Shown here piece by piece: positions 24,501 to 35,649 of a stretch of DNA of 64,000 nucleotides. Below the pieces are notes generated by a model, which did not search any database, was not told the origin of the DNA, and saw only the letters and a program-made list of their open reading frames with translations. Where the stretch lies: contig OZ020517.1 in NCBI GenBank assembly GCA_963971425.1, forward strand, positions 24,252,462 through 24,316,461, written 5' to 3'. The stretch comes from Bryoerythrophyllum caledonicum (lineage: Eukaryota > Streptophyta > Bryopsida > Pottiales > Pottiaceae). Each line of letters opens with the position of its first letter. The stretch's first letter is position 1. A program made the position numbers and the translations under genes.

Positions 24501-25952
24501 CGCAGAATAAAGTTCTCTCAGGGTTAACTCTACCTTCAAAATCTCTTGCATTTTATTTGAAAGTTTAGAGATTGGCCCTGTTAGAGAGGCTTGTTGGGCT
24601 CCTTCACAGCTTTCTGGCCTTGCCCTACAGGAGTAGAGGTCAGAATAGAAATTGAAAACAACTGATTCTAAGGCTGGTTGACTAGTGTGAATATCCCCAT
24701 GCTCATCTACGAGTTCCGTAATACTACTTTGGGTTTCTCTTTGTTTGTAAGCTTGGAAAAACTCTTTCGTGGGCTTATCCCCTACTTTCCTCCATTTTGT
24801 CCTTCCCCTGATGTGTTGTCCAGCTAGCTTCCACTCCTCACACTTGGTTAAGATATCCCTGGCTCTAATCTCCCTATTCTGAGCTTCCTCGTCGTTTGGG
24901 TTAGATTGAAGGCAAATTCTTTCCTTTTCTAAGTTACTTCTTGCATCTTCTTCCTTAGACCTCCTCTCTTTGGCTTTCTCTTTGCAGAAGTTCTTATACC
25001 ATTTGATGACCCTCCTGAGTTTTCCAAAAAACCTTAGAGAAGGGGGGCAATTTAACCACTTCTCTTTTAGTTCTTGAACCACTCTTGCATCATTTAGATA
25101 GAAGGTGTTCATCTTATACTTAGCTCCTCTAGGCCTTGTCTCCTCTAGTTCCACCCAAAGATAGACTGGGAGGTGATCTGAGTGACTACCATTTCCTAGG
25201 ATCTTATAGGATTTGACATGTGCCTTTGGTTCACCGCTAGGGGAGGGGAAAACATAAAAACGGTCAAGTCGCTCTAAAACCCTTTCCGAACCCATTCGGT
25301 GGTTATCCCAAGTGAATAATAGCTGTTGGTTGAAGTCAAAGTAGTCTTGCACGTTCAGGAAGTCCTTAAAGAGGTTAAAGTCAAGTCTTTCCCTTGCCGA
25401 GATAATCCTGTCTGATGTGGAGCATTTATCTCTAGCATTTTCCACAAAATTCCAATCACCTCCTAAGATCCAAATGCAGTTTGGTTTAAAGTATCCATCA
25501 GCTCTAACCATAGAAGGCCTCTCTGCGAAGGGGAATGCGGGGCATATATGTTTAAAATGCCTAGGTCTCTTCCAGAAGTGCTCTTGAGTATAATCCATTG
25601 GGTTGAGTGCCTCCTCGAATGTCCTTGGTCCATAATAAGATGTTTGATTTTGGGAGAGACTAACATACTTAGTCCCCCACACCCTGTATTGGTTTGATTT
25701 GCCTCAAGTGCCTCACAATGAAAAGTGTAGGCTTGTCTCCAAATGCTTTTATTTATGTACTCAATGTGTTGACCCCTGAGCTTGTGTTCTTGAATACAGA
25801 GAATATCCAACGTGTTCAAGATAGGCTTTAAATAATTCCTAACTCTAGCTACATTTCCAGGGTTGTTCAAATTCTGGACATTGTGAGATAGGATTTGTGA
25901 GTTCATTCTTGCGGTAAGGAAGATTGGGAGCTAGGGTTATTAATATAACCTT
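21519..25952 (-). mobile_element. L1-type LINE, 5'-truncated, with target duplication
   Basis: A T-run at 21531-21555 is the poly(A) tail of a minus-strand element. It is flanked by ATTAATGTAACCTT (21519-21532) and ATTAATATAACCTT (25939-25952), a 14-base target duplication with one mismatch. Only ORF2 is present; the element stops about 30 bases upstream of the ORF2 start, so ORF1 is missing. It lies within an older MITE. Confidence 0.9.
21783..25906 (-). pseudogene. L1 ORF2 (endonuclease, reverse transcriptase, zf-RVT), broken
   Basis: About 1370 codons of ORF2 on the minus strand. The N-terminal apurinic-type endonuclease (25906 to about 25130) has ILSHNVQNLNN, CIQEHKLRG, GGDWNFVE and GSHSDHLPV. 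The reverse transcriptase follows with KSPGLDGI, WRPITLLNVAYKI, LDFSKAYDRV, QGVRQGCPLAP and YADD (23766-23777). The C-terminus has CIVCNTGDQESILHRFWSC, the zf-RVT motif of plant L1s (near 22070-22140). Damage: one frameshift near 25490 in the endonuclease, an in-frame stop at about 22866 and another near 22660. Catalytic residues of both enzymes are otherwise intact, so the insertion is not ancient but is no longer functional. Confidence 0.92.
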
Positions 25953-26014
25953 CACTCAAACCCCAATCAACCCCCCAATCATTCCAGCCCATGCTTCTCT
26001 TCATTTGGAACTAT

Positions 26015-26151
26015 CAAATGGTCATAACTCATTCAAAACTTGTCCAAATTGGGCAAATGAGGTGTTTTATAGCATCTACATTTTCTGTAGATGCCAAAAA
26101 ACACCTCATATGTCCAATTCGGGTTTATAATGAATGAGTTGTGGCCAATTG
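26015..26151. repeat. Imperfect hairpin, 66-bp arms
   Basis: Arms 26015-26080 and 26086-26151 are inverted copies (about 77% match) around a five-base loop TTTTC; the inner 17 bases are nearly perfect (GCATCTACA / TGTAGATGC). It lies in the right part of the LINE-split MITE. Such a fold could give small RNAs, but this is untested. Confidence 0.8.
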
Positions 26152-26395
26152 AAAGCTGCTGATGAGATACTCTGACAGCCCTTGACTGCTGGACCTTTTT
26201 TATTACTTCTACTATTGATACACTAAATGTGCACAAGTGAAAAAAATCATGTTGAAATCTTTACTAAAATTGACAAATAGTGTAGTAGTTGGCAGTTAGT
26301 GTAGGGTTTTGTCACTACACTAAATGCCTCATTTGCAATTGGTGTATGGGTTCGCATTTAGTATATACTACACTAAACATAAATTTTAGTGTAGT

Positions 26396-27060
26396 ACAAA
26401 AGTAGGAAAAAGAATCGCACTCATTTCCATGTTGTGGTTCTTTTGACCACGCTGCCAAAATTCTGTTACACCGGAGCCCATAATCAAACTCTAGAGTAGG
26501 TGAGATTTGGTGCCCTCCTTCACCCAATGCCAATAAGTGAGAGTGAGTAAAAGAGCGAAGACATGCCATAGATAACCAACTCATGGACAATACCCAATAC
26601 CGATCGGCCTTGTTCGACTTTCGAGGCAATGCCACCAATGAGAGCTCAATTGAGGTGGAGCAATCCAAAATTGCACACATCATGACCCAATGCCAATAAT
26701 GATTGGTGTTTTCAGATTTTGAGTTATCGGTTTTGGGTCAATCTATGCACCATTTCAAGCATTTGCCATTTACATGCACCATGCCATGCATACTCTACTG
26801 ATTGGAATTGGGTGCTTCTACCTTAGTGGGTCATCTTGAGGAAGCTGTTCGTGATCGCGGTGACGTGTTGGATCCCGAGGACGACCGTTTGTGTAGAGAT
26901 CTCACCAGTAGTGCCTTTGGAGCTAAGGAGGGCGAGACTACGGTGGAGGCTTTAGAGGGGGGGCGGAGATCAGTGCCACATGCGGCGTCGGAGGAGGAAG
27001 TAGTGTCACACTACCTGTCCGCGGAGCATGACTGTTGCAGTTCGTAGCATTAGTATTCCT
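26396..27060. other. Unassigned DNA with one coding-like stretch
   Basis: On the plus strand 26802-27047 is open and rich in Glu/Asp/Arg (for example LVGHLEEAVRDRGDVLDPED), looking like real coding sequence, but it lacks an ATG and a recognisable domain. It may be an exon or transposon fragment. Confidence 0.3.
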
Positions 27061-28404
27061 CCGGAATGCACTTAATCGTCACTAAATGCTTCCAAAGTAA
27101 ACCACTCCAAGTTTGTTCCCACAGAGACCTGTCATTTCTTCTAGAATCACTAAATAATCCACAATCATTAAGCACCCATCCACCGGATCCTCATTCTCAC
27201 TCGTTCTACAACTATTTTCAGATCCTTCCGGATTCCGAATTCTAATAATAGATTCCAGATCCTTCCAAATTCTAGATTCTAATAATAGTTTCCGTATCCT
27301 TTTGGATTCCGGATTCTATTAATAGTTTCCAGATCCTTATGGATTCTGGATAACTTTAGACGGAGTTCCTTCCGGACTTTTTAAGCGAGTGGCCGGGTGC
27401 CACTGATCATATTTTGTGTAAGTGGCCAGATTCCCCACTATCTTGTGACTTTAAGTGGCTAGACACCCACTGCCCCAAAATTTATAGTGGTTGGACACCC
27501 ACTCTCCCTACTCCGCTAACCGGTGGTTGATTGCTTCTGCTAGACCCACGCTCTCACAACATCCGGATGGCCATCCGGACGCGGTCACGCAAAGGTTGAT
27601 CCAGACTACAACGACATTCCGGCAAGTACTGTCATGATTCTACCAAGTGAGTATTACGGTTTGCAACGAGGACTCCTTTAGGACATACACATCAGGCTTT
27701 TTCCTATTCTGGAGGTAAACTCCAGCCTCAATCGGAATCCGGATTCATACGGATCTTTCGTGCCCTAGAGACTACCAGGAACACATCTGCAATATATCTC
27801 TTCCCCTCCTGGTTTCTTCCGGACCCTGGAGATTGCCAAGAACACCTCTGCAATACATCTCTAGCTCTCCCGAGCGCTCTCCTAATGCAAGTCCCAACCG
27901 GTTACCTCAAGTTACAAATACAATAACGCTCACTACGACAGAACCTATCCACAACAACACAAACCGCAATGGATCCGTTCCTCACAAAAATGCTCAACAC
28001 TATGATATAGAGAAATATATTCAGAGGTTAAGATGTTTTCAGCTAGAGGAAACAAGATGATGAGCCTCCTAAGACTCATCCTTTAAGTACTAACTAACTT
28101 CCGAACCTCAGCTCCATCTTATCCGTGAGGAATCCAGAAAATCTTATCCTAACAGTAAAAAGCTTTATCTCTAAAAATCCGGAATTCAAATCTCAGATCC
28201 GAAATTTATGGATCTGAGATTCGGATTCCGGAAATCCGGAAATTCCCTGAAATCTAGGAAAGCTTTCCGGACTCACAGTTTTCTAGACTTAGGCATTCCG
28301 GATGCAAACTTCCCTTATTCTTCTTTGTTGGTAGCCGGGTGCATTTCTGAGTCCCATCGTTAATCGCTACTAATTCAAAAGGGACTGGGGATTTCTTAAT
28401 ACTA
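27061..28404. other. TCCGGA-rich repetitive DNA
   Basis: Variants of GATTCCGGATTCTAATAATAG recur at 27230-27350 and TCCGGATTCC phrases continue to about 28260 and again at 29370-29400. No intact ORF. The composition suggests one large unidentified transposon that also includes the sequence right of the hAT MITE. Confidence 0.35.
28179..28231. repeat. 22-bp stem hairpin
   Basis: CCGGAATTCAAATCTCAG at 28179 pairs with an inverted copy ending at 28231 (two mismatches in 22), with a nine-base loop. Confidence 0.85.
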
Positions 28405-28412
28405 CTCTTAAC

Positions 28413-28978
28413 CAGGGTTGTCAGGACGCTTGACGTCCCTGACGTCCGGACGTCAGGACGGAGGACGNNNNNNNNNNNNNNNNNNNNNNNNNNNNNNNNN
28501 NNNNNNNNNNNNNNNNNNNNNNNNNNNNNNNNNNNNNNNNNNNNNNNNNNNNNNNNNNNNNNNNNNNNNNNNNNNNNNNNNNNNNNNNNNNNNNNNNNNN
28601 NNNNNNNNNNNNNNNNNNNNNNNNNNNNNNNNNNNNNNNNNNNNNNNNNNNNNNNNNNNNNNNNNNNAATCGGGGCCGTACGATCTGTCCATCGGCCGTA
28701 CGATCTGTCCATCGGCCGTCCGATCACGCGGACGGCCGAGGTGCCGTCCGATCTCTCCGACGGCGGGGTCCGGTCGGACGACTCGACGCATTTCGACGGC
28801 TGAGATCTCGCCGCGTCGCACTTCGTCAAATCTGACGGTCCAGATAACTTACTATGGCCTTTGGTAAATGCATTTTACCCCCCCCGGACGTTGCGTCCGA
28901 CGTGATGTCAGGACGTCCTCGTCCTAGGACGCCCTAGGACGCTCTCAGACCCCCAAGGACGTCGGATTGGTAACCCTG
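28413..28978. mobile_element. GC-rich hAT-type MITE with assembly gap
   Basis: Ends CAGGGTTGTCAGGACG and CAGGGTTACCAATCCGACG (reverse complement of the right end) are flanked by a perfect 8-base duplication CTCTTAAC (28405-28412 and 28979-28986). An 8-bp duplication with CAGGGTT ends is diagnostic of hAT. The interior is unusually GC-rich, with tandem copies of a ~21-base unit (GGCCGTACGATCTGTCCATC) at 28674-28722 next to the gap; the true array may be longer than shown. Confidence 0.92.
28468..28667. other. Assembly gap (200 N)
   Basis: Exactly 200 Ns, probably a placeholder for a tandem array that did not assemble. Any protein drawn through it is meaningless. Confidence 0.99.
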
Positions 28979-29370
28979 CTCTTAACTATGGTGTCTTCTT
29001 ATTCCTACTCCTAGGTGATTCCTCTATCTCCTTCTCGGCGTCTGTCTTCTCGGCGTATGTCTTCTCCGGAGTTTCCTCCGACTGCTGACTTCCGGATTCG
29101 AAAGCCGCTGCTGGAGATTCTTCTGCTAGTGGTGTTGCTATCGACCTCCCTACCGACCAGATCTGCTTTCCCATGAGATTCCGAAAGCTCTCTATCGGAC
29201 TGGCACCTTCCTCGAAACACCGTCTCGAGGTTAGGAAAGTCGACTTCCGGAGGATAGTTGATGGCGGTGTGGATGAGCGCCGGAACATTGAAGGGATTTC
29301 CTGCATGAGGATCTCCTCTTAGAGTTGCCTTGAGGAACAAACGGCCGCCGGATGAGGTCTGTTTCATGAT

Positions 29371-29949
29371 GACAGTTCCGGATTCCGAATCTCTCCTAAA
29401 ACAGTCCGGATTTTTGCAGACGTCGGCACTAAAACTAAGTACTCCAATAGCACTATTTAAGGATTCCGATTGGACCTAGATTCCTTATTTCCTATTTCTA
29501 CCTATTTGCGTCCTATTGTAATATTCTATTTACTAATCTTTTTGTAATTTTTATATCTAGCTGGATTTTTAGGCTATATCTGGAATTGTGTGGGAATGGA
29601 TTCCCACAATGACATTTGAGACTTAAACATTATGCTACTTGTTTTCTTTTCTGGAGTTTGCTCTTGTTTGGTTTCTAACTTTCCTTTGTCTTGTCTTGTG
29701 TTGAAATGCTTTTGTAGCTGTTGTAAGTGCATGTGTAGGCGCTGAAATGCTCGTGTAAGTGCTAAAATACATGTGTAGGTGCTAAAATGTGAGTGTGGCT
29801 AGGTAGGAGAGATGTTGTGCATAGAAAGATCGATAAGCACAATAGATCGAGAGTCGTAACCAACATCAAATAAACAAAAAACATACACTAAAACAAGTAT
29901 ATGTAGTACATCTTCAAGTGGCTTTGTTAGCGGATAAAGAGACCCTCTA
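29371..29949. other. AT-rich DNA, no gene seen
   Basis: Contains a palindrome GTGGGAATGGATTCCCAC near 29590 and short repeats of GTGTAGGTGCTAAAATG at 29710-29800. No gene. Confidence 0.4.
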
Positions 29950-30552
29950 TCTAGCTAGGATTAAACAACACAAACAATACTAAATGCCATGGTGATGTCG
30001 CTGCAACAACTGTACGCATCCAGTCAAAGATGTCGTCCATTCCCGAATCAATAAGCATATGAAAGTAACAAAGAGAGGGTAAGTCGGTGAAATGTTTTTT
30101 AATTGTTTTAGGCAACTTTGTTGCCAATTCATTGGTCAATCTTCACGTTACCTATCCCTGAATAAAAACCAGGAACTCCAACAAGATCATAGTAACGCAC
30201 TACATAGTGATAAGTCCACGAGAAATTCAAGTTGTTTCATCGGGTGAAACGTGGCTCGAAGACTTTCAACAACGGAGGCAAGTCCAAATCTCCGACGGTA
30301 GTCTAAGAGTAGAAAAAAGCGGCATCCAACAAGCCATATGCCAACCATGCTGGCAATGGTCACAAAACAACATGGTGGTTGCACCCTTCTTCTCACCACA
30401 CACAAAACACGAAAGGTCGTCTGGTGTAACGACCAAATCCGGATGAATGGAGGCATCAATGGATAAATGGCATGGAGCACAATTCTTAGAGTGCTCCCGA
30501 CACTCTCGGCCATCCTTGCCTTCCAGCAACAAGATGCCACTGGATACCACAA
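29950..30552 (-). pseudogene. Orphan PHD finger, probably transposon-derived
   Basis: The minus-strand ORF 30550-30263 ends in a complete C4HC3 PHD finger: Cys48-x2-Cys51, Cys63-x2-Cys66, His71-x2-Cys74 and Cys91-x2-Cys94, with FCDHCQHGWHMACW in the middle and the usual Trp two residues before the last Cys pair. A TGA follows the last Cys immediately. After more stops, a second coding-like stretch (SGMDDIFDWMRTVVAATSPW, 30139-29951) continues on the strand. PHD fingers read histone tails in chromatin proteins, and also occur in some retroelement proteins. With no promoter, start context or intact partner domain, a remnant of a larger mobile or captured gene is most likely. Confidence 0.6.
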
Positions 30553-30764
30553 TGTTTTTATTAGATGGATAGATTAATTGTATTTGTTCTTTGTAATTGT
30601 TTAGGTTTTTTTAACTTTAATGTTCGTTAGAAACCTAAATTCTTATTCGCAAGAATATGAGTTTAATTTTATAAAAATAAAAATAAAAATAAGGTGTGAT
30701 ACCCGGGCTAAAACGGGGTATCAATTGGGGTACAAGAAGGAGCACAACCGGATACCAGCATGTC
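30553..30764. other. Flank of the head-to-head element pair
   Basis: Ends with a unit GGAGCACAACCGGATACCAG that matches the tandem array at 35358-35530. Confidence 0.4.
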
Positions 30765-33700
30765 GTAGTCTAGTGGTTTGTAATTCTCAAAGTTAATGGA
30801 AATTAACCTTAAGCGAGCCCACCTAACCAGATCGTTTCCAAGGATTTTTAACGTACATCAAATTCTTTAAATTTTAACAACTATTCACACTTAATACCTC
30901 AACACGTCCCGGAGGATGGCTTCTCCGATACCTTGGTAACCGGTAACAAGTACCCATAAGTGTTTCAGTTAAACTCTGTTGAGCGTCAGAGTAGTTTTCC
31001 GGAAAGTTTTTTCAGTGCCCGGAAGGTCACTGCCCTCCGTTCTCGCAGTCCATAGGCCACAATATCCACAATCTAACCCTACACCTTGAAAGAGTTAAAA
31101 AGGTCGCAGCCGGTTTACCGGTCTTCACAATCTACCGAGAACTTGTCCCGGTAGCAGGTCACGCAAGTCCGAGTTCCAGCTACAACCACACTCAATGAGT
31201 CTTGTATCTCTCCCGGTGTACCAAGAGGGGGGATATCACCCCTTCTTCCCACCAATCCAAACACTTTCCACTTAAGGGAGGCTATCATAAATAGCCGTGG
31301 GCTTTCCAAATTCCATCCGATAAAGCAACTCTTCCCAGTCCCACTAGTGAAGGGTCTGGAGCATAGATCCCGGATCTCGCTCCACCTATCTAACCTAGAT
31401 ATCCTACACCCTCGGGATATCTCTACTCACACTCAATCACATAGCACATAACAAGTCACAACCTTGCACATCCTAGCAAAGACACAGTAGGAGGACTCAA
31501 CTCTCTCCCGGTCTACTCACACAAGCTCAACAAAGACTCTACATACAAGCAATGAAGGCAAGACACGAGAAAATCAACAAAGAGAAGAGTACTTAACACA
31601 AGAGTCCAAGGCTCTTTAAGTATACAAAGGCTACTAGCTAACCTCCAAAAATAGATCCCCAAAAGGTGGAAATAACATCTAGAGCATGCACTAAAGTCAA
31701 TAGCTACCCTCTAAACTAGATCCCCAAAAGGTGAAAATGGCATCTAGAGAGTGCATTAAAGTCAATAGCTACCCTCCAAAAGTAGATCTACTACAGAAAA
31801 AAATGGCATCTAGATCCTAAAATAAAGGGTAGCCTAGTCACCAACGGATTACCGGTAGACCGGTAAACCGGAAGACTCCCGGTCCGGAGACCGGTGAATC
31901 TTTCCCTAACAAAAGTAAATAGCCGGAGAAACCACTCAAGTGGCAGTGATCGGGTGCCCAATAGGGCCCCATCGACATCACTACTCTCACCCTAGCGTTT
32001 AAATCTAGCAACTTTAAACAACATCCCACCAACCGGTGGGTTAAATCAACAATAATACATAACATATAATAAAGGCTTAACCGGAAGACTCTTCCGGTTG
32101 ATCCATATAGGGATTGTCACTACGGCTGGAAGTACCCACATGGTCAAGAGAATCCACCGGGAGGTTGGATGTCTTAACCGGGAGGTCTACTAGTGGATTG
32201 GGAATATCCACCAGGAGATCTACTGGCGGAGTGGGAATATCCACCGGAAGGTTGGGTGTATCTAAAGATACACGCAGAGTCTCCTTTGAAGATGAGTTAA
32301 TTAGTATAGCCACAGAGGACTCCACAAAGGACTCCGGGGGTGTGGACGGGAGGTCAACCGGTTCCTTCCCGGTAGAAGTTACGGGAGGTTTCGTTTTCTC
32401 TCATAGACCTTCACGCCCCACTCCTTTGAGGATGAGGAATCCACCCAACTCACCGGTGTTTGAGTGGGTGGATCATCCTCCTCCGAAGAGGGAAATTTGG
32501 CGTAGTCCTTCCGGGGTGGACTCTGGTCTTACAACGGTGTGGTGGTACTTCGTCGCTCGGTAAGCATCTTGGTTAACGTCATGATAGTCTCTTGAAACTT
32601 AGCCTTTGAGCCGTGGATCTCCTTCTGAGCGGCCCGGAGATCCCTCTTCAACTTGGCCACTAGCTCCAACTTCTCTCGGGCCGCCGGTAAGATGTCGAGG
32701 TTGTCCTCCACTTCGAAGATCTTCCGGAGAACCCTTTGAAGTCCTCTTGTCTCCATTAATTCAATCTCCATCTCTTGGATCTCCCGGGTGACTTCCCAAT
32801 TGAACTTGGATATGTTCTACACGAGAGTGAGTTTCTTGGATGTCTCGGGTGGTTGTGGTGGTTTCTCCCGGTGAGACCGGGAGGTCTTTCCCTTACTCGG
32901 AATTGCTTGAGACGAAGAGGCTTCTCATGGAGTTGCCGGTAACGCCGACCGTGACTCCGGTTGTCGAGAAGGATCCCGGGGAGTTGCCGGTAACACCAAC
33001 CGGGTCTACGGTTGTTGAGGAGGATCCCGGGGAGGGTGATCTAAAGGAGACATCCCTTGTCTCCACATCTTTTTCTCATCCGAGTCTAAACAATAGTGGT
33101 ACTCATACAAATGCATGAGATAGGGGTCAGGAATGTCTTGGAGCCTCCACTTTGTTGAACCGCCCGAATTTGAGGCAAAATTGCCTCATCCAACAACGAT
33201 CCCCAATCTGGGAAGGATTCTTCAAAAAATGCTTTGATGTAGGCGGTGGCCAACCGGGCCGTGACCCTTTCACAACGGTTGGGATGGAGGATTGGGTTTA
33301 GAAACTCAACCGCCCATCTCAATTGGTGGTTAGTGAAGTGGTCGCTCCGGTAGCATTCCGATGAGTTGTAAGGATGCGATACATGTTCTTCTAGCAGCTC
33401 CCGGTTAACCCCGGCTATCCACTCACTCTCTTGACAAAGAGAGTACACTTTGCGCCATACATCCGTGGTCCAAGACCGGGGATTGACCCGGTAGGCTTCC
33501 CGGGACGTCCCGAGAGGCTGCAATTCCGACACCACACGTCCCCTCTGAAATACCCACGGCTCCTCGTAGAGTCCTCAACACCCCATCCGGATGAGGTCCT
33601 CCTCCAATTGTTCACCTTTCATAGTCCCCTCCTATTTGTTCGGGCCAATCTTCAAAAGAGTTATCTACACCGGTAGAACCATGTTCTTTGGGGTGGACAA

Positions 33701-34450
33701 AATCCTTGAAATGCCTATACTTCCACCAATCTCCTTATTAACTTGTCACAAACTCCGGTCTGGCCCGGAAACACAAATCTACCGGTCAACCGCTGGATTA
33801 CTCCGGAATACTTTGCAATCACATATCTAGCAACACGCTAATGACACAAGGTCACATCAAATCATCACAAGGAGAGAACTTGGGAGACAAAGACTAAGAA
33901 AGAGGTTTTCCGATATGACCGGGAAGACCGGAAAAAAGATAAAAAATATGGACAAGACCTAAAAATGATAGGAGGATGGAAAAAACTTAAAAGAAAGACT
34001 TGCCACAAGGCTAGGACAATAGAAAACAATTATTATGACACCAACGTAGACTGACATGTACACTAAGTCACAATAAGATCTAAATAGAGTCCACCGGAGG
34101 ACTTTTTCTCTAGACCGGAGGTCATTCCGGTAGAAAAATAAAGAAAAGACTTACAAACAAAGAAATTTGTACAAACAAAGAAATTTGTACAAACAAGAGA
34201 AACCCAACATGGGCAAGAATCACCTTTGTTTTCCAACTCCTTGTTGCACCTACAACCTCCTTCCTTTGTCTCTTTTATATTCTTACCTTGGCCACGAACC
34301 TCCTCCACCTCCAAAAATCCTAGGAATCTCCACCACCACCAAACCCTAGGAATCCCCACTAACTTGTTCAAAAAGGCACCTCCTCTTCAAAACCCTAGTT
34401 GCACCACCTCCTCTTGAAATCTTCTCTCTTCTTCTTTAAAACCTCAACTT
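30765..34450 (-). mobile_element. Unclassified ~3.7-kb element, copy 1 (minus)
   Basis: Homologous along its whole length, in inverted orientation, to 35650-40831. On the minus strand it encodes fragments of one protein: SREAYRVNPRSW and HPNRCERVTARLATAY (33535-33086), a coiled coil with RGLQRVLRKIFEVEDNLDIL (32771-32529), and a tail with repeats on the theme DTPNLPVD (32325-32077). Frames are broken. The left end is TGTCGTAGTCTAGTGG, where homology with copy 2 stops. I see no long terminal repeat, reverse transcriptase or transposase, so the class is unknown. Confidence 0.65.
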
Positions 34451-35649
34451 ACACCTTCTCCTCTTCTTCATGAAACCCCAACTCCAAAAAATTTAGGACC
34501 AATCTAGGGAGAAAGAAAAACTAGGAGGGAGAGGGAAGGAGAAAGAGAGAGAGAGAGAGAGGGGAAAAAAACTAAGAGGGGGAATTTTTGGAAGGGAGGG
34601 GAAGAAGAGAGATGCGGCCTTGAGGGAGAAAGGGCTGCTGGAAAAGAACGGTGGGGGGGTCGGAATCTTAAGTCGGGAGGGAGGGGAGTCAATCGCCAGT
34701 TGGAGTCGGGGTCGGGGCCAAGGCTATCCCGTTGGAGTCTCCCGGGACTCCAGCTAGCGGGGCCGGCTTGCCATGCCCGGTCGAGTTTGGGCAAGGCCCG
34801 GCTGGGTAGGTACCCGAGCCTGCTACCCGGGCTGCCGGCCCAAGGTTGCCGGGACGCGGCCTAGGGTTGCCGGGACCCGGCCCGGCTGGTACCCGGATCT
34901 TCCCGGGTATCAACCATTTTTTTAAAAAAAATTGTACATTTTTTAAATATTTTTATTTTATTTTAGTCTTTTTCTTTTTGTCTTTTCTTTTCCTCCTACA
35001 ACTAACTACTAATTTTTTCAAACAAGAATTAGTGTCTAGAAAAGAAGGACTAAACTACTTCTAACTACCTCCTAAACTTAACTAGTTAATTTAGGTTAAG
35101 TGGTGATTTTAGAATTACATCATGGGATCTCTTCCGGGACTCTTTGAAATTTTTTTCCGGGACTAAACCAGTGATTTTAAGACCCGGTTTTATCACCACT
35201 ATAAACCTAATTAACTACTTAAGCATTTTCCTATTTTTACTATCCGCTATCTAATCTAATTCTACACAACACTAACTACTTTTCTAGTTAGTTAAGACTA
35301 AAAACCCTATTTTAACTAATTTTATTGGTAGGGGAAACCAAGTGGGAGTTTTAGACTCCCACACAACACAAAAAGAAGCACAACCGGGTACCAGCACAAG
35401 GAGTATAGCCGGGTACCAGCACAAAAAGGAGTATAGCTAGGTATTAGCACAAAAAAGAGCACAACCAAGTACCAACATAAGATGGAGCACTGTCGGGTAC
35501 TAGCACAAGAAAGAGCACTGCCCGAAAGCGAAGAAGAAATACAACAGAGAGCGAAGTAAGGAGCACAGCCTAGGGCGAGTGAGGAGGGGGCAACAATGCA
35601 CAAAGAAGAAGAAGAAGAAAAAGGGGAGCAAGACCAAGAGGAGCAAGAG
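34451..35649. other. Spacer between the head-to-head copies
   Basis: Holds a (GA)n run near 34537-34562, a very GC-rich CCGGG-laden block at 34680-34915, an inverted-repeat MITE-like segment at about 35085-35220 (arms on TTAGGTTAAGTGGTGAT), and a tandem array at 35358-35530. No gene. Confidence 0.6.
35358..35530. repeat. ~30-bp tandem repeat (GCACAACCGGGTACCAGCAC)
   Basis: About six diverged units of AGYACARCCGGGTACCAGCA. A single matching unit at 30738-30764 on the far side of copy 1 suggests copy 1 inserted into this array. Confidence 0.8.

Larger units (their letters stand above)
21418..26395. mobile_element. Older MITE split by the LINE
   Basis: The left end (21418-21450) contains CACTAAAATTTATGTTTAGT and the right end (about 26362-26395) contains its inverted match ACTAAACATAAATTTTAGTG. 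Removing the LINE and one target copy leaves an element of about 560 bases. Terminal CACT(A/C)CAC resembles CACTA-type ends, but the target duplication is unclear. Confidence 0.6.
28254..29367 (-). pseudogene. Coding-like sequence split by the hAT MITE
   Basis: On the minus strand 29367-29011 encodes a polar, Arg/Ser/Glu-rich stretch. When the hAT element and one CTCTTAAC copy are mentally removed, coding-like sequence continues toward 28254 (residues such as SPVPFELVAINDG), through at least one stop. No domain recognised; probably part of an older transposon. Confidence 0.3.

Noticed and set aside
28254-28867. ORFs running through the N gap
   Set aside because: The middle is unknown bases within a hAT MITE; the frames have no meaning.
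30696-34917. A 4.2-kb element bounded by TGATACCCGGG inverted motifs
   Set aside because: Homology with the inverted copy ends at 30765, inside these motifs, so they are probably chance features of CCGG-rich sequence.
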